DNA of 16,084 nucleotides from Claveliimonas sp964652805 (GCA_964652805.1 CAZZBJ010000055.1:1-16084), one strand, 5' to 3'. Counted from the stretch's first letter, positions 6,718 through 14,621 are shown. Notes: a model not told the origin generated them from the letters alone. Numbers and translations are program-made.

Positions 6718-7433
6718 GATATCTCCTCTCTTTCTCTGACGCCTGCCGCCTCCATGATCTCCTCATACAGAGCGCAGGCTGCCTCTCTGTTATAGCTGTA
6801 CATAAGAAAAACGTCCAGCACATAGGGTGAAAAGGAAGTCTGCACCATCCGGGCCGCAAAGGATATGGCTGCCATCTCACTCAGACAAAGGATTCGGGAT
6901 TTATTGGAAAACGGCTTTCTCCAAAGTTCGATCTTCTCTGTCCGGGTGTAGATCTGCTCTCTCTTTCTGTACTCAATCCCGTGAAACAGCTCATGTGCCA
7001 GAAGCAGATTCTCCACCTGTTTCCGGGAGAAAAAGCGCTCCAGTCCCTGCTGCCCGATCAGCTCCTCTGCCCTTTTTACACAGTCCATATAAATCTTTAT
7101 CTCATCGGGCTCTGTGTACTGAGCAAAAATTACATGGCCGCCTCCCGCGGGCACATCCGGTGTCTCCAGCCGGAACCCGCAGGTACTCACTATCTCTCTC
7201 AGAGACAGGCCCGGATATTTACTTCTGAGCTCGTCTGCCTCCTGCCGTCCGCAGAGGCAGGCTTTTTTCGTATACTCCTTTTTCTGCTCCTCTGAAAATT
7301 TTCTCTCCAGAGGTTCGTGGTAAAAGGCGTATCCTCCCCACTGGTCCTCATTCAGACCTGCAAGCTCCGTCACCATCCTCTTCAGAGAATACATCTTCTG
7401 TTCTGTCTCTGTCTTCTGTTTGTTTCCAAACAT
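6711..7433 (-). CDS. Uncharacterised protein with HExxH metallopeptidase-like motif
   Basis: I do not recognise this 240-residue protein as a named family. It has no signal peptide or membrane segment. A zinc-peptidase-like signature, LLLAHELFHGIEY, places His147, Glu148 and His151 in an HExxH arrangement. About 35 residues later CLSEMAAISFAARMV (Glu186) resembles the helix that supplies the third ligand in IrrE/ImmA-type (DUF955) proteins, where an E..A..FAA pattern follows HExxH. The N-terminal 90 residues are charged and mostly helical in character, with several cysteines (59, 61, 85). The ATG at 7433 follows AAAGGAGG. It lies 42 bp after the hydantoinase-like gene and overlaps the YhcH gene by 7 bp, so it belongs to the permease operon. 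Peptidase activity is a motif-based guess; it may be a metal-dependent hydrolase of a small substrate. Confidence 0.7.
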   Translation of the reverse strand: MFGNKQKTETEQKMYSLKRMVTELAGLNEDQWGGYAFYHEPLERKFSEEQKKEYTKKACLCGRQEADELRSKYPGLSLREIVSTCGFRLETPDVPAGGGHVIFAQYTEPDEIKIYMDCVKRAEELIGQQGLERFFSRKQVENLLLAHELFHGIEYRKREQIYTRTEKIELWRKPFSNKSRILCLSEMAAISFAARMVQTSFSPYVLDVFLMYSYNREAACALYEEIMEAAGVREREEISC

Positions 7434-7475
7434 TCCAGGCCTCCTTTCCCTCGCGTTGTCTGTCCCATTTTTATG

Positions 7476-9605
7476 CTATACCTGACTTTTGGCACCTACA
7501 ATGACAATCTCCTCATTGGGATCAATGGACTGCATTTCCACGTCCATCAGCATCAGCACCTGCTCCAGCTCACCGGATCCATTGAAATCCATGACCCTGG
7601 CCCCTGCGCAGATATAGTAATCCGGTCTGAGAATTGCGTCCGCCTTGTAGATGGCCAGATCTTCCCACAGCCGTGACACTACGCTTCTGAAGGATGCCGC
7701 CTTGGCAGACACGGCTACGCCGTCCGTTCTCTGCACCTTGATAAATCCCTTTTTATCCAGGATGCGGAGTGGTTTTCTGTCCTTTTCCTCCGCCTGATAC
7801 ACATAGAAATTGGGAATCTGGCACACCAAATGGATGTCCTTTTCTTCTCTTCTCAGATTCACGGCCGCCAGAGCCCGGGCCTCCTCCTGCGTACATTCCT
7901 TCATAAGATCCGCCGTTTTCACCTCTGTAGAGCCAAGGGCAATGGCAGTGAGCTTGGAGGTCTGGGGATCGATCTCAATATGCACTTCCACTGTATCCGG
8001 TGATGCACCGCTCTCCACCGCCTTGTCGACAGCTTCTCTTTTGATGCTGCGGATGTCTTCCGGTGTAGGATTGGGCACTACTCTCTCCACCACGTCCCTG
8101 ACCATAGCGAGGGCCACGCCTATGGAGGAGATAACCTCTGCGTTTTCCGGCACGCTGTAGTTGATATTCATCTTCTGGGCACAGAAGCCGATGAGAGAGG
8201 TAGCTCCGCCTCCCACGCCTACCAGGGAAATCTGGTCGTGCTCCAGCTTGTATTTCTCCGCCAGCTCCAGGATGACCGGGCTAATCTTTTCATAGGCTCT
8301 CGTCAGGATCTGGGTGGCCACCTCTTCCACCGTCACGCCCAGGTGATCTGCTACCGGCTGCATGGCCTTTCTGGCCGCAGCCGCATTGCCGTATGAGAAA
8401 TGCTCCGGCTTTACCAGCCCCAGCACATTGGCTGCACAGGAATTTGTGATGGTAATTCTCTTTCCGCTTTTCAGTTTGATGGCCACATAGTCTGCCGGAT
8501 CTCCCTCCTTTGGCGAGAAGAGCTCCAGTTTTGGCTCCACAATCTCCTCCTCCCGCGTGAACACCGCATAGTCAAGCCCGGCAATATGAGCTGACCTGGG
8601 GCCCACATCTGTGACGCCGTTTTTGCCAAGGCGGATCATGCTTCCGCCTGCCACTCCCAAAACCCGCACATCCAGGGACGTGATATAAGTCCTGTGTCCT
8701 CCGACAACAGAATAGTCGATCGCGGGACGTCCGTTCTTGATGACACCGATATTGGTAGTGGTTCCTCCCACTTCAAAGTACACACCGTTTGACGCCCGCA
8801 GGTACATGAGAGAACCCATGACCGAGGCTGCAGGCCCGGAAAGCATGGTCAGCACAGGCCTCTTCTTCATCTCATTGATCTCCATGACACCGCCGTCCCC
8901 TCTCATGATCATCAGGGGAACCTTCACGCCCGCTCCCCGGACACTCTGTTCTGTGGAGTTAGCCGTGTTCAGCATTTTGGGCAGGATGCTTGCGTTGATG
9001 GCAGCGGTCCTTGTGCGCCTCGTCAACCCGTACAGCTTTGTGATATCCGAGGCAATGCTCGTCTCCATTCCCATCTCTTTCTTTGTCACATCGTAGATCA
9101 CCTGCTCGCTGGACATATCGTCCACGCCAAAGGCCTCCGATGCCACAAAGACCTGCGCCCCCTCCTGCTTCAGCTGCTCTGCCGCTTTCTTGATAGAGTC
9201 ATGATCCAGATCCTTTTCTTTGATAAATGCATTACATATCCTTATCCTTCTCCCGGACCCCAGGTCAATATCCTTCAGGTGAGTCTGGACTTTGGCCAGG
9301 AGCCCTTCCAGTCCTCCTCTTGAGCTTCCGATAATGCCGACCTTGGCCACATCTCCCTCTATGAGAGCGTTCGTGGCCTGGGTTGTGCTGTGGGCCACAA
9401 AGATCACGTCCGCCGGATCGATATTATTTTCCTTTAGGCAGTTCTGGAAGGCCTGAACTACCCCGGCAGCCACTCCTGCCTTATCATCGTGTGTCGTCTT
9501 TACGGATGATTTTCCGATGATCCGCTGGGTGGCGTTGTCAATGGCAACCGCCTTTGTGTGTGTACCACCTACATCTATTCCCATTCTTACTTTTCTGTCA
9601 CTCAT
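7476..9605 (-). CDS. Hydantoinase/oxoprolinase-family protein (HyuA-like)
   Basis: A 709-residue ASKHA-fold protein related to the HyuA subunit of N-methylhydantoinases, 5-oxoprolinase and acetone carboxylase beta subunits, which couple ATP use to opening of cyclic amides or activation of carbonyl compounds. Visible: phosphate-1 motif GIDVGGTHTKAVAID (9-23), AHSTTQATNALIEG (71-84), SGPAASVMG (256-264), the phosphate-2-like motif FEVGGTTTNIG (277-287), LGVAGGSMIRLG (316-327), and an adenosine-type motif VGVGGGATSLIG (462-473). In HyuA the phosphate-2 motif normally reads DxGGTSTD; here both acids differ (Glu278, Asn285). The C-terminal ~200 residues lie beyond the core. The start at 9605 is chosen because GGAGG ends 8 bases upstream; the in-frame ATG at 9620 lacks a ribosome binding site. 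No HyuB partner is present. It lies 29 bp after the permease gene. Substrate unknown. Confidence 0.85.
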   Translation of the reverse strand: MSDRKVRMGIDVGGTHTKAVAIDNATQRIIGKSSVKTTHDDKAGVAAGVVQAFQNCLKENNIDPADVIFVAHSTTQATNALIEGDVAKVGIIGSSRGGLEGLLAKVQTHLKDIDLGSGRRIRICNAFIKEKDLDHDSIKKAAEQLKQEGAQVFVASEAFGVDDMSSEQVIYDVTKKEMGMETSIASDITKLYGLTRRTRTAAINASILPKMLNTANSTEQSVRGAGVKVPLMIMRGDGGVMEINEMKKRPVLTMLSGPAASVMGSLMYLRASNGVYFEVGGTTTNIGVIKNGRPAIDYSVVGGHRTYITSLDVRVLGVAGGSMIRLGKNGVTDVGPRSAHIAGLDYAVFTREEEIVEPKLELFSPKEGDPADYVAIKLKSGKRITITNSCAANVLGLVKPEHFSYGNAAAARKAMQPVADHLGVTVEEVATQILTRAYEKISPVILELAEKYKLEHDQISLVGVGGGATSLIGFCAQKMNINYSVPENAEVISSIGVALAMVRDVVERVVPNPTPEDIRSIKREAVDKAVESGASPDTVEVHIEIDPQTSKLTAIALGSTEVKTADLMKECTQEEARALAAVNLRREEKDIHLVCQIPNFYVYQAEEKDRKPLRILDKKGFIKVQRTDGVAVSAKAASFRSVVSRLWEDLAIYKADAILRPDYYICAGARVMDFNGSGELEQVLMLMDVEMQSIDPNEEIVIVGAKSQV

Positions 9606-9634
9606 ATCTTTTTCCTCCATTTCTCACCGGGCGA

Positions 9635-10987
9635 TTAGCCAAACATTACATACACCATTGTCTGAAGAATGATACAGATGATCCATCCAACGACAGCGCT
9701 CAGTTTCAGAAATTCCTTTGTGGAAACTTTTGTGTAATTTACGCCCCAAACGATCCAGGACTGCGTAATACAGCAGGAAACATTCATGACCGTACTGGGG
9801 ATGATGATCAGAGGCGCAAGATAAGAGGTTGCAAATCCTATTCCCTTCAGGATTCCCAGCGTTGCCGCACCGCATCCAAACAATGTCAGCGGTCCCCGGA
9901 ACATTCCCATCAGTGAAAGTGCCATAAACACGATGCTGATGACAAGCGTATTATTGGGAATAATCCCTCCCAGGAGCGCATTAAAATAGGGCACGCACAG
10001 CTCAGCAGCCTTGTTGAACATTGGCAGCATCAAAAGGAAGCCTACCAGCGGGGCTGTATCCACGACTCCGTCAAAGAAATCTTTGTTGACCATCCGGCAC
10101 GTCTGGGACCATCCTTTAATCTTGCCGCAGGCGAACAGTGCGTAGAAGCTGCCGATAATAAACCCGAGGATAATGGGCACATCAAATACGATCAGGAGGA
10201 CCACCGGCACAATTGGTGCGATCAGAGAAATCCCCGGAGCGTTATCACCCCGCCGGTTCTTTTTGGCTGCCGGCGCTGTCGCTGCCCATGTATGTACTTT
10301 CTTCTTTCTTGACAGAAGGATCACCATGATGATCACAACAGCCGCCTGGATAAGCAGTGCGTAAATCCCCCAGGATACATGCTGCTCGTAGGGATACATT
10401 GTCTTGCCCTCATCGTCGAGGAAGAAGGCAGCGTACTGTCCGTAGAGAACCGGGTTTACAAACATGCCCGCACCCACGCTCAGCATGAAGGAGCAGGTGG
10501 CAAGCACCTTCGGAATACCCAGTGACATGAAAATAGGGAGCACGATCACGCCAATGGCTACTACTGCTCCCGCACCAAAGATGGAGGAGAAGCATGCGGT
10601 CGTTACCACGCACAGCAGGATACAGGTGATCGCCGGCCTGTCACCGCCCAGCTCCGTAGTTGTGCGAATCAGCGTGGAGGCAATGCCCGTGTTCATCAAT
10701 ACCCGGCCGAACCAGGCACCAAACACTACATTGACAAGGGTGGCGCCCCATCCCTCCGGTCCGCTCTGAAAGACATTGGTCAATGCCTCCGTCCATGAGA
10801 TATTGATACCCTCTTTATTGGCAGCGATAAAATCCGGATTAGTGACCAGCATATTTCCTATCATGGGAAGCACTGTCCATATAATTCCCATCACAAAAAT
10901 ACCAAGCATCAGATTTCCGCCCCTCACCGCATACACCGCAAGGCCAAAGAAGGAAATCAACAATAAAATTCCTATTACATACTCCAT
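9635..10987 (-). CDS. Multi-spanning permease, ion transporter (GntP/CitM-like) superfamily
   Basis: A 450-residue integral membrane protein with about 11-12 hydrophobic segments, including GILLLISFFGLAVYAV at the N-terminus, the long AITCILLCVVTTACFSSIFG region and LSAVVGWIICIILQTMVYVM at the end. The WFGRVLMNTGIASTLI and SIFGAGAVVAIGVIVLPIFMSLG stretches resemble GntP/CitMHS-type transporters of the ion transporter superfamily, which import gluconate, citrate and similar organic acids with protons or sodium. The start at 10987 (MEYVIGILLLISF) follows a near-ideal AGGAGGT with 6-base spacing; an upstream in-frame extension with many Lys/Arg lies in the leader and contains the GAAACGTTTC operator. 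It is the first gene of its operon, so the carried solute should be the inducer or pathway substrate. The subfamily is not certain. Confidence 0.8.
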   Translation of the reverse strand: MEYVIGILLLISFFGLAVYAVRGGNLMLGIFVMGIIWTVLPMIGNMLVTNPDFIAANKEGINISWTEALTNVFQSGPEGWGATLVNVVFGAWFGRVLMNTGIASTLIRTTTELGGDRPAITCILLCVVTTACFSSIFGAGAVVAIGVIVLPIFMSLGIPKVLATCSFMLSVGAGMFVNPVLYGQYAAFFLDDEGKTMYPYEQHVSWGIYALLIQAAVVIIMVILLSRKKKVHTWAATAPAAKKNRRGDNAPGISLIAPIVPVVLLIVFDVPIILGFIIGSFYALFACGKIKGWSQTCRMVNKDFFDGVVDTAPLVGFLLMLPMFNKAAELCVPYFNALLGGIIPNNTLVISIVFMALSLMGMFRGPLTLFGCGAATLGILKGIGFATSYLAPLIIIPSTVMNVSCCITQSWIVWGVNYTKVSTKEFLKLSAVVGWIICIILQTMVYVMFG

Positions 10988-11032
10988 AATAGACCTCCTG
11001 TTTCTTCTTTTCCTTTTCTGTTCATTCTCATC

Positions 11033-11042
11033 GAAACGTTTC
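11033..11042. promoter_or_regulatory. LacI-type operator GAAACGTTTC
   Basis: A perfect 10-bp palindrome with the central CG typical of LacI-family operators, located about +25 to +34 relative to the predicted permease-operon start. Its centre is 21 bp (two helical turns) from the adjacent AAGCGCTT site. A natural candidate binding site for the LacI regulator at 5172-6191. Confidence 0.6.
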
Positions 11043-11051
11043 TTTTTTATC

Positions 11052-11065
11052 TGCAAGCGCTTTCA
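11052..11065 (-). promoter_or_regulatory. cre-like operator TGAAAGCGCTTGCA
   Basis: Read on the minus strand, this matches the Gram-positive catabolite responsive element consensus TGWAARCGYTWNCW at every position. It lies just after the predicted transcription start of the permease operon, where CcpA binding would block initiation. A second LacI-family protein could use the same site. Confidence 0.65.
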
Positions 11066-11073
11066 TGTTTCTG

Positions 11074-11101
11074 ATTATAGTTTCCTCGCAGTAAAAGTCA
11101 A
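11074..11101 (-). promoter_or_regulatory. Promoter of the permease/hydantoinase operon
   Basis: TTGACT (11096-11101) and a consensus TATAAT (11074-11079) with a 16-base spacer on the minus strand, giving a start near 11067 and a leader of about 80 bases. Two LacI/CcpA-type operators lie immediately downstream. The gene-free stretch 10988-11305 also holds AT-rich DNA, a weaker cre-like site at 11204-11217, and the asd terminator. Confidence 0.75.
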
Positions 11102-11203
11102 TATTTTTTATTTAATTCCCGGTTTTTCGCCTGTTTCAACAAAGTTTTATTTTAATTTTTGTATATTTTGACCATGATATTTTCCTGCTTAATTCGCTCT
11201 TTG

Positions 11204-11217
11204 GAAAAGCGCTAACA
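11204..11217 (+). promoter_or_regulatory. Weak cre-like site upstream of the permease promoter
   Basis: GAAAAGCGCTAACA matches the cre consensus except for its first two bases. It lies about 100 bp upstream of the -35 and close to the asd terminator, so it could be an auxiliary operator or chance. Confidence 0.3.
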
Positions 11218-11231
11218 CACTCTTTTCAAAA

Positions 11232-11273
11232 AAAAGCATCCTTCTGCGAACACTTTCACAGAAAAATGCTTTT
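11232..11273 (-). terminator. Rho-independent terminator of argH-asd
   Basis: An inverted repeat with AAAAGCAT/ATGCTTTT (8 bp), a 2x2 internal mismatch and TTCTG/CAGAA (5 bp) around a 12-base loop, followed on the minus strand by eight Ts. It lies about 30 bp after the asd stop. Confidence 0.75.
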
Positions 11274-11305
11274 ATTTTTCTCCGGTTTTTTCTTTTTATT
11301 TCCCG

Positions 11306-12391
11306 TTATTTTGCCTGGATATATCCCTTAGCCGTCAGGGCCTCGGCGCAGAGCACAGCTCCTCCCGCCGCTCCCCGGACTGTGTTGTGAGACAGGCCGA
11401 TGAATTTGTAGTCGTAGATGCTGTCCTCTCTCAGGCGGCCAATGGAGACACCCATACCATTCTCGTAATTTACATCCAGAGTCACCTGGGGACGGTTGTC
11501 CTCCTCCAGATACTGGATAAACTGCTTCGGCGCGCTGGGCAGCTCCGCCTCCTGTGGGAAGCCCTTAAATGTCACCAGCTTCTCGATCAGCTCCTCCTTG
11601 GAGGGCTTTTTCTCAAAATTGATGAACACAGCCGCTGTGTGACCGTTGAGAACCGGCACGCGTACACACTGGCAGGTGATCTTCGGGGAATCTGCCATGA
11701 CGATCCGGCCGTTCTCCACCTTGCCGAGAACACGCAGAGGCTCCTTCTCGCTCTTCTCCTCCTCGCCGCCGATGTAGGGGATGATATTGCCCTCCATCTC
11801 CGGCCAGTCCTTAAAGATCTTTCCGGCCCCGGAAATGGCCTGATATGTAGTCACCACCAGCTCCCTGGGGCCAAATTCCTTCCAGGCAGCCAGACAGGGG
11901 GCGTAGCTCTGGATGGAGCAGTTTGGCTTCACGGCGATGAAGCCCCTCTGCGTTCCGAGACGCTTCTTCTGGTCCTTGATGACCTCAAAATGCTCCGCAT
12001 TGATCTCCGGCACGACCATGGGCACGTCCGGCGTCCAGCGGTGGGCGCTGTTGTTGGAGACAACCGGGGTCTCTGTCTTTGCGTAGGCCTCCTCGATGGC
12101 CTTGATCTCCTCCTTTGTCATGTCCACTGCGCTGAACACGAAATCCACTGTGGTGGCCACCTTCTCCACCTCGTTTACGTTGAGAACTACCAGCTTTTTC
12201 ACTGTCTCCGGCATGGGAGTGTCCATCTTCCAGCGGCCTCCCACCGCCTCCTCGTAGGTCTTGCCTGCTGACCTGGGGCTTGCCGCCACTGTCACGACCT
12301 CAAACCAGGGATGGTTCTCCAGGAGAGCGATAAAACGCTGTCCCACCATGCCTGTTGCACCTAAAATACCAACTCTCAGTTTTTTTTCCAT
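11306..12391 (-). CDS. asd: Aspartate-semialdehyde dehydrogenase
   Basis: Reduces aspartyl-4-phosphate to aspartate semialdehyde with NADPH, the branch point to lysine/diaminopimelate, threonine and methionine; cytoplasmic. The 361-residue protein starts with the nucleotide-binding loop LGATGMVGQ (10-18), has VSNNSAHR (111-118), the catalytic cysteine in KPNCSIQ (Cys158), SGAGKIFKDWPEMEGNIIPYI (187-207, substrate region) and VLNGHTAAVF with likely catalytic His251. The sequence is of the archaeal/fungal-like Asd type used by many Clostridia rather than the E. coli type. Start at 12391 follows GGAG with an A-rich spacer. It is 39 bp downstream of argH and followed by a terminator, so the two probably share a transcript. 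Confidence 0.95.
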   Translation of the reverse strand: MEKKLRVGILGATGMVGQRFIALLENHPWFEVVTVAASPRSAGKTYEEAVGGRWKMDTPMPETVKKLVVLNVNEVEKVATTVDFVFSAVDMTKEEIKAIEEAYAKTETPVVSNNSAHRWTPDVPMVVPEINAEHFEVIKDQKKRLGTQRGFIAVKPNCSIQSYAPCLAAWKEFGPRELVVTTYQAISGAGKIFKDWPEMEGNIIPYIGGEEEKSEKEPLRVLGKVENGRIVMADSPKITCQCVRVPVLNGHTAAVFINFEKKPSKEELIEKLVTFKGFPQEAELPSAPKQFIQYLEEDNRPQVTLDVNYENGMGVSIGRLREDSIYDYKFIGLSHNTVRGAAGGAVLCAEALTAKGYIQAK

Positions 12392-12430
12392 TTTTTTGTT
12401 CTCCTTTTCCTTTTATTTTTCCTTTTATGA

Positions 12431-13813
12431 TTATGAGTACTCCCGCATATATTTCTTATATATGCCGATCACTTCTTCCGTAGCCTTCTTTCCCGGAGCT
12501 CCCGTGGTCACCCGTTTGTTGACACAGGTGTCAATGCTGATGGCGTCGTAGATATCCTCCCGGAACACAGGGGAGATCTCCCTGTACTCCTCCAGCGTCA
12601 TGTCGTCCAGAGCAATGCCCTTGTCGATACAGTGGAGCACCAGCTGTCCCACAATGCCGTGGGCATCCCGGAAGGACACTCCCCTGCCCACCAGATAGTC
12701 GGCCGCATCCGTGGCGTTGGTGAACCCGTGTCTGGCGCTGGCCCCCATGCGGTCCTTATTGAACCGGGTGGTTCGGAGCATGCCTGTGAAAAGTGAGATA
12801 CATCCCTTGGCCGTGTCGATGGCGTCAAAGGCCGGCTCCTTGTCCTCCTGCATGTCTTTATTGTAGGCCAGCGGAATCCCCTTCATGGACGTAAGAAGGG
12901 ACATAAGGGCGCCATAAACCCGTCCCGTCTTGCCCCGGACAAGCTCCGCGATGTCCGGATTTTTCTTCTGAGGCATGATGCTGCTGCCTGTGCTGTAGGC
13001 ATCGTCCAGCTCCACAAACTGGTATTCATTAGAGTTCCAGATAATACATTCCTCAGAGAAGCGGCTCAGATGCATCATCACTGTGGACAGGGCCGCCAGC
13101 AGCTCAATAAGGTAATCCCGGTCTGACACGCCGTCCATGCTGTTCAGCGTGGGGCCGTCAAACCCGAGGAGCTTTGCCGTGTAGTCCCGGTCCAGGGGAT
13201 AGGTGGTCCCGGCCAGGGCGCCTGATCCTAGCGGACAGGTGTTCATCCTGCGGTAAATGTCCTGCATCCTCTCGTGATCTCTCTTGAACATCTCAAAGTA
13301 GGCTCCCATGTGGTGGGCCAGAGTGATAGGCTGGGCCTTCTGCAAATGGGTGAACCCGGGCATGATGGTCTCCGTGTGCTCCTCCATGATGTTCAGGATG
13401 GCAAACAGCAGCTCCTTTAAGAGATTGTCGATGAGGTGCACCTCATCTCTCGTGTAGAGCTTCATGTCCAGCGCCACCTGGTCGTTCCTGCTCCTGCCGG
13501 TGTGCAGCTTCTTGCCCGGCTCCCCGATCCTCTCTGTGAGCACTGCCTCCACAAAGCTGTGGATGTCCTCATATTCATCCGAGATTTCCAGTCTTCCTTT
13601 TTCTATGTCATCCAAGATTCCCTCCAGACCTTCCACGATCTTCTCCTTGTCCGCATCTGTCAGTATTCCCTGCTTTGCAAGCATCATCACATGCGCAATG
13701 CTTCCTCTTATGTCCTGGGCATACAGCCTCTTGTCAAAGGAAATGGAGGCATTGAAATTATATACGAGCTGATCCGTCTCCTTGGTGAAGCGTCCGCCCC
13801 ATAACTGTGCCAT
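12431..13813 (-). CDS. argH: Argininosuccinate lyase
   Basis: Cleaves argininosuccinate to arginine and fumarate, the last step of arginine synthesis. At 460 residues it has normal length for the fumarase/aspartase superfamily. It begins MAQLWGGRFTKETD and contains HTGRSRNDQVA (104-114), PGFTHLQKAQP (152-162) with a catalytic-type His156, and the superfamily signature GSSIMPQKKNPD (277-288) holding the mobile catalytic Ser. The ATG at 13813 is used because AAAGGGG lies about 8 bases upstream; an in-frame TTG two codons earlier is too close to that site. argG is not adjacent, and the downstream gene is asd, an amino-acid pathway mix. Confidence 0.96.
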   Translation of the reverse strand: MAQLWGGRFTKETDQLVYNFNASISFDKRLYAQDIRGSIAHVMMLAKQGILTDADKEKIVEGLEGILDDIEKGRLEISDEYEDIHSFVEAVLTERIGEPGKKLHTGRSRNDQVALDMKLYTRDEVHLIDNLLKELLFAILNIMEEHTETIMPGFTHLQKAQPITLAHHMGAYFEMFKRDHERMQDIYRRMNTCPLGSGALAGTTYPLDRDYTAKLLGFDGPTLNSMDGVSDRDYLIELLAALSTVMMHLSRFSEECIIWNSNEYQFVELDDAYSTGSSIMPQKKNPDIAELVRGKTGRVYGALMSLLTSMKGIPLAYNKDMQEDKEPAFDAIDTAKGCISLFTGMLRTTRFNKDRMGASARHGFTNATDAADYLVGRGVSFRDAHGIVGQLVLHCIDKGIALDDMTLEEYREISPVFREDIYDAISIDTCVNKRVTTGAPGKKATEEVIGIYKKYMREYS

Positions 13814-13843
13814 TTTCAATCCCCTTTCTTTCGTATGGATTTG

Positions 13844-13857
13844 TATAAATATTTATA
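13844..13857. promoter_or_regulatory. AT-rich palindrome upstream of argH (possible ArgR-type site)
   Basis: TATAAATATTTATA is a perfect 14-bp palindrome 30 bp upstream of argH. Arginine repressor (ArgR/AhrC) boxes are AT-rich palindromes of similar size, but the match to the consensus is loose and AT-rich palindromes arise easily by chance. Confidence 0.3.
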
Positions 13858-13877
13858 AAATATCATATATACGTTAC

Positions 13878-13907
13878 AGTTTAGCATACTTCTGCCGGAA
13901 AACACAA
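13878..13907 (-). promoter_or_regulatory. Possible argH promoter
   Basis: TTGTGT (13902-13907) and TAAACT (13878-13883) with an 18-base spacer on the minus strand, immediately after the queH stop. Both boxes are imperfect; read-through from queH is an alternative because no terminator is seen between them. Confidence 0.3.
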
Positions 13908-14543
13908 CTAAATCTGTCGGTTTCTGCGTTTTTCGGCCTCTCTTAACGAAAATTCACACCCGCAGTAGTCCTGTCTGTACAGCCCGTACTCCTTTGAGAG
14001 CTCTGTGGAGCGCTTGTACCCGTTCTTTTTCTTGAAGTCCGAGAGAAGGTATTTCACTCCGTACTCCTCCCCCAGTCGCTCTCCGATCCCATTCAGCTTT
14101 GCCGCATTTTTCATGGGGCTGATGCTGAGGGTGGTGGTGAAATAGTCGAAATCTCCCTCCCGGGCCAGCCGGGCCGACTCCCGAAGCCGCAGCTCATAGC
14201 ACCGCGCGCACCGTTCGCCGCCCTCTTTGACATGCTCCAGTCCTCTGGCCATTTCGTAAAACTTTTCTTTATCGTAGCATCCCGCCAGGAAGGCCACCGG
14301 ATGCTCTGTCTCCATCTCGCTGATCAGCGTCTGCTGCTCCAGTATCCGCTTCGTGTATTCGCTCTCGGGGAAAATATTGGGATTATAATAGAATACGGTA
14401 ATCTCAAAATATCTGCTCAGATACTCCAGCACATAGCTGCTGCAGGGGGCGCAGCAGCTGTGGAGAAGAAGGGTTGGCACCCTTCCCTCCTCCTGAAGCC
14501 TTCCAAGAAGCTGGTCCAGCTCTCTTTGATAATTGACAGCCAT
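13908..14543 (-). CDS. queH: Epoxyqueuosine reductase QueH
   Basis: Reduces epoxyqueuosine to queuosine at the tRNA wobble position; QueH (formerly DUF208) is the cobalamin-independent counterpart of QueG. The 211-residue protein shows the diagnostic cysteines: HSCCAPCSS (28-36, Cys30/Cys31), ERCARCYELRL (110-120, Cys112/Cys115) and QDYCGCEFS (191-199, Cys194/Cys196), which provide the iron-sulfur cluster and metal sites, plus YYNPNIFP (52-59) and FTTTLSISPMKN (135-146). The start at 14543 follows GAGGT with 7-base spacing. It has its own upstream promoter. No other queuosine genes are in the window. Acts in the cytoplasm on tRNA. Confidence 0.95.
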   Translation of the reverse strand: MAVNYQRELDQLLGRLQEEGRVPTLLLHSCCAPCSSYVLEYLSRYFEITVFYYNPNIFPESEYTKRILEQQTLISEMETEHPVAFLAGCYDKEKFYEMARGLEHVKEGGERCARCYELRLRESARLAREGDFDYFTTTLSISPMKNAAKLNGIGERLGEEYGVKYLLSDFKKKNGYKRSTELSKEYGLYRQDYCGCEFSLREAEKRRNRQI

Positions 14544-14592
14544 CCTGCTACCTCACTTTCCCGGTCCGTCCTGCCGCTTGTTGACGGTAACT

Positions 14593-14621
14593 AGTATATG
14601 GCATTTTCACGTCATATGCAA
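14593..14621 (-). promoter_or_regulatory. queH promoter
   Basis: TTGCAT (14616-14621) and TATACT (14593-14598) with an ideal 17-base spacer on the minus strand, about 50 bp upstream of the queH start. The rest of 14544-14765 contains no gene: a GGGACGGTTCCC motif at 14677-14688 and a terminator at 14705-14740. Confidence 0.6.

Noticed and set aside
10988..11056. 23-codon Lys/Arg-rich N-terminal extension of the permease
   Set aside because: It contains the GAAACGTTTC operator and lies before the strong AGGAGGT that serves the ATG at 10987.
11387..12271. 294-codon plus-strand open frame opposite asd
   Set aside because: Leu/His-rich translation typical of antisense shadow; asd on the minus strand is unambiguous.
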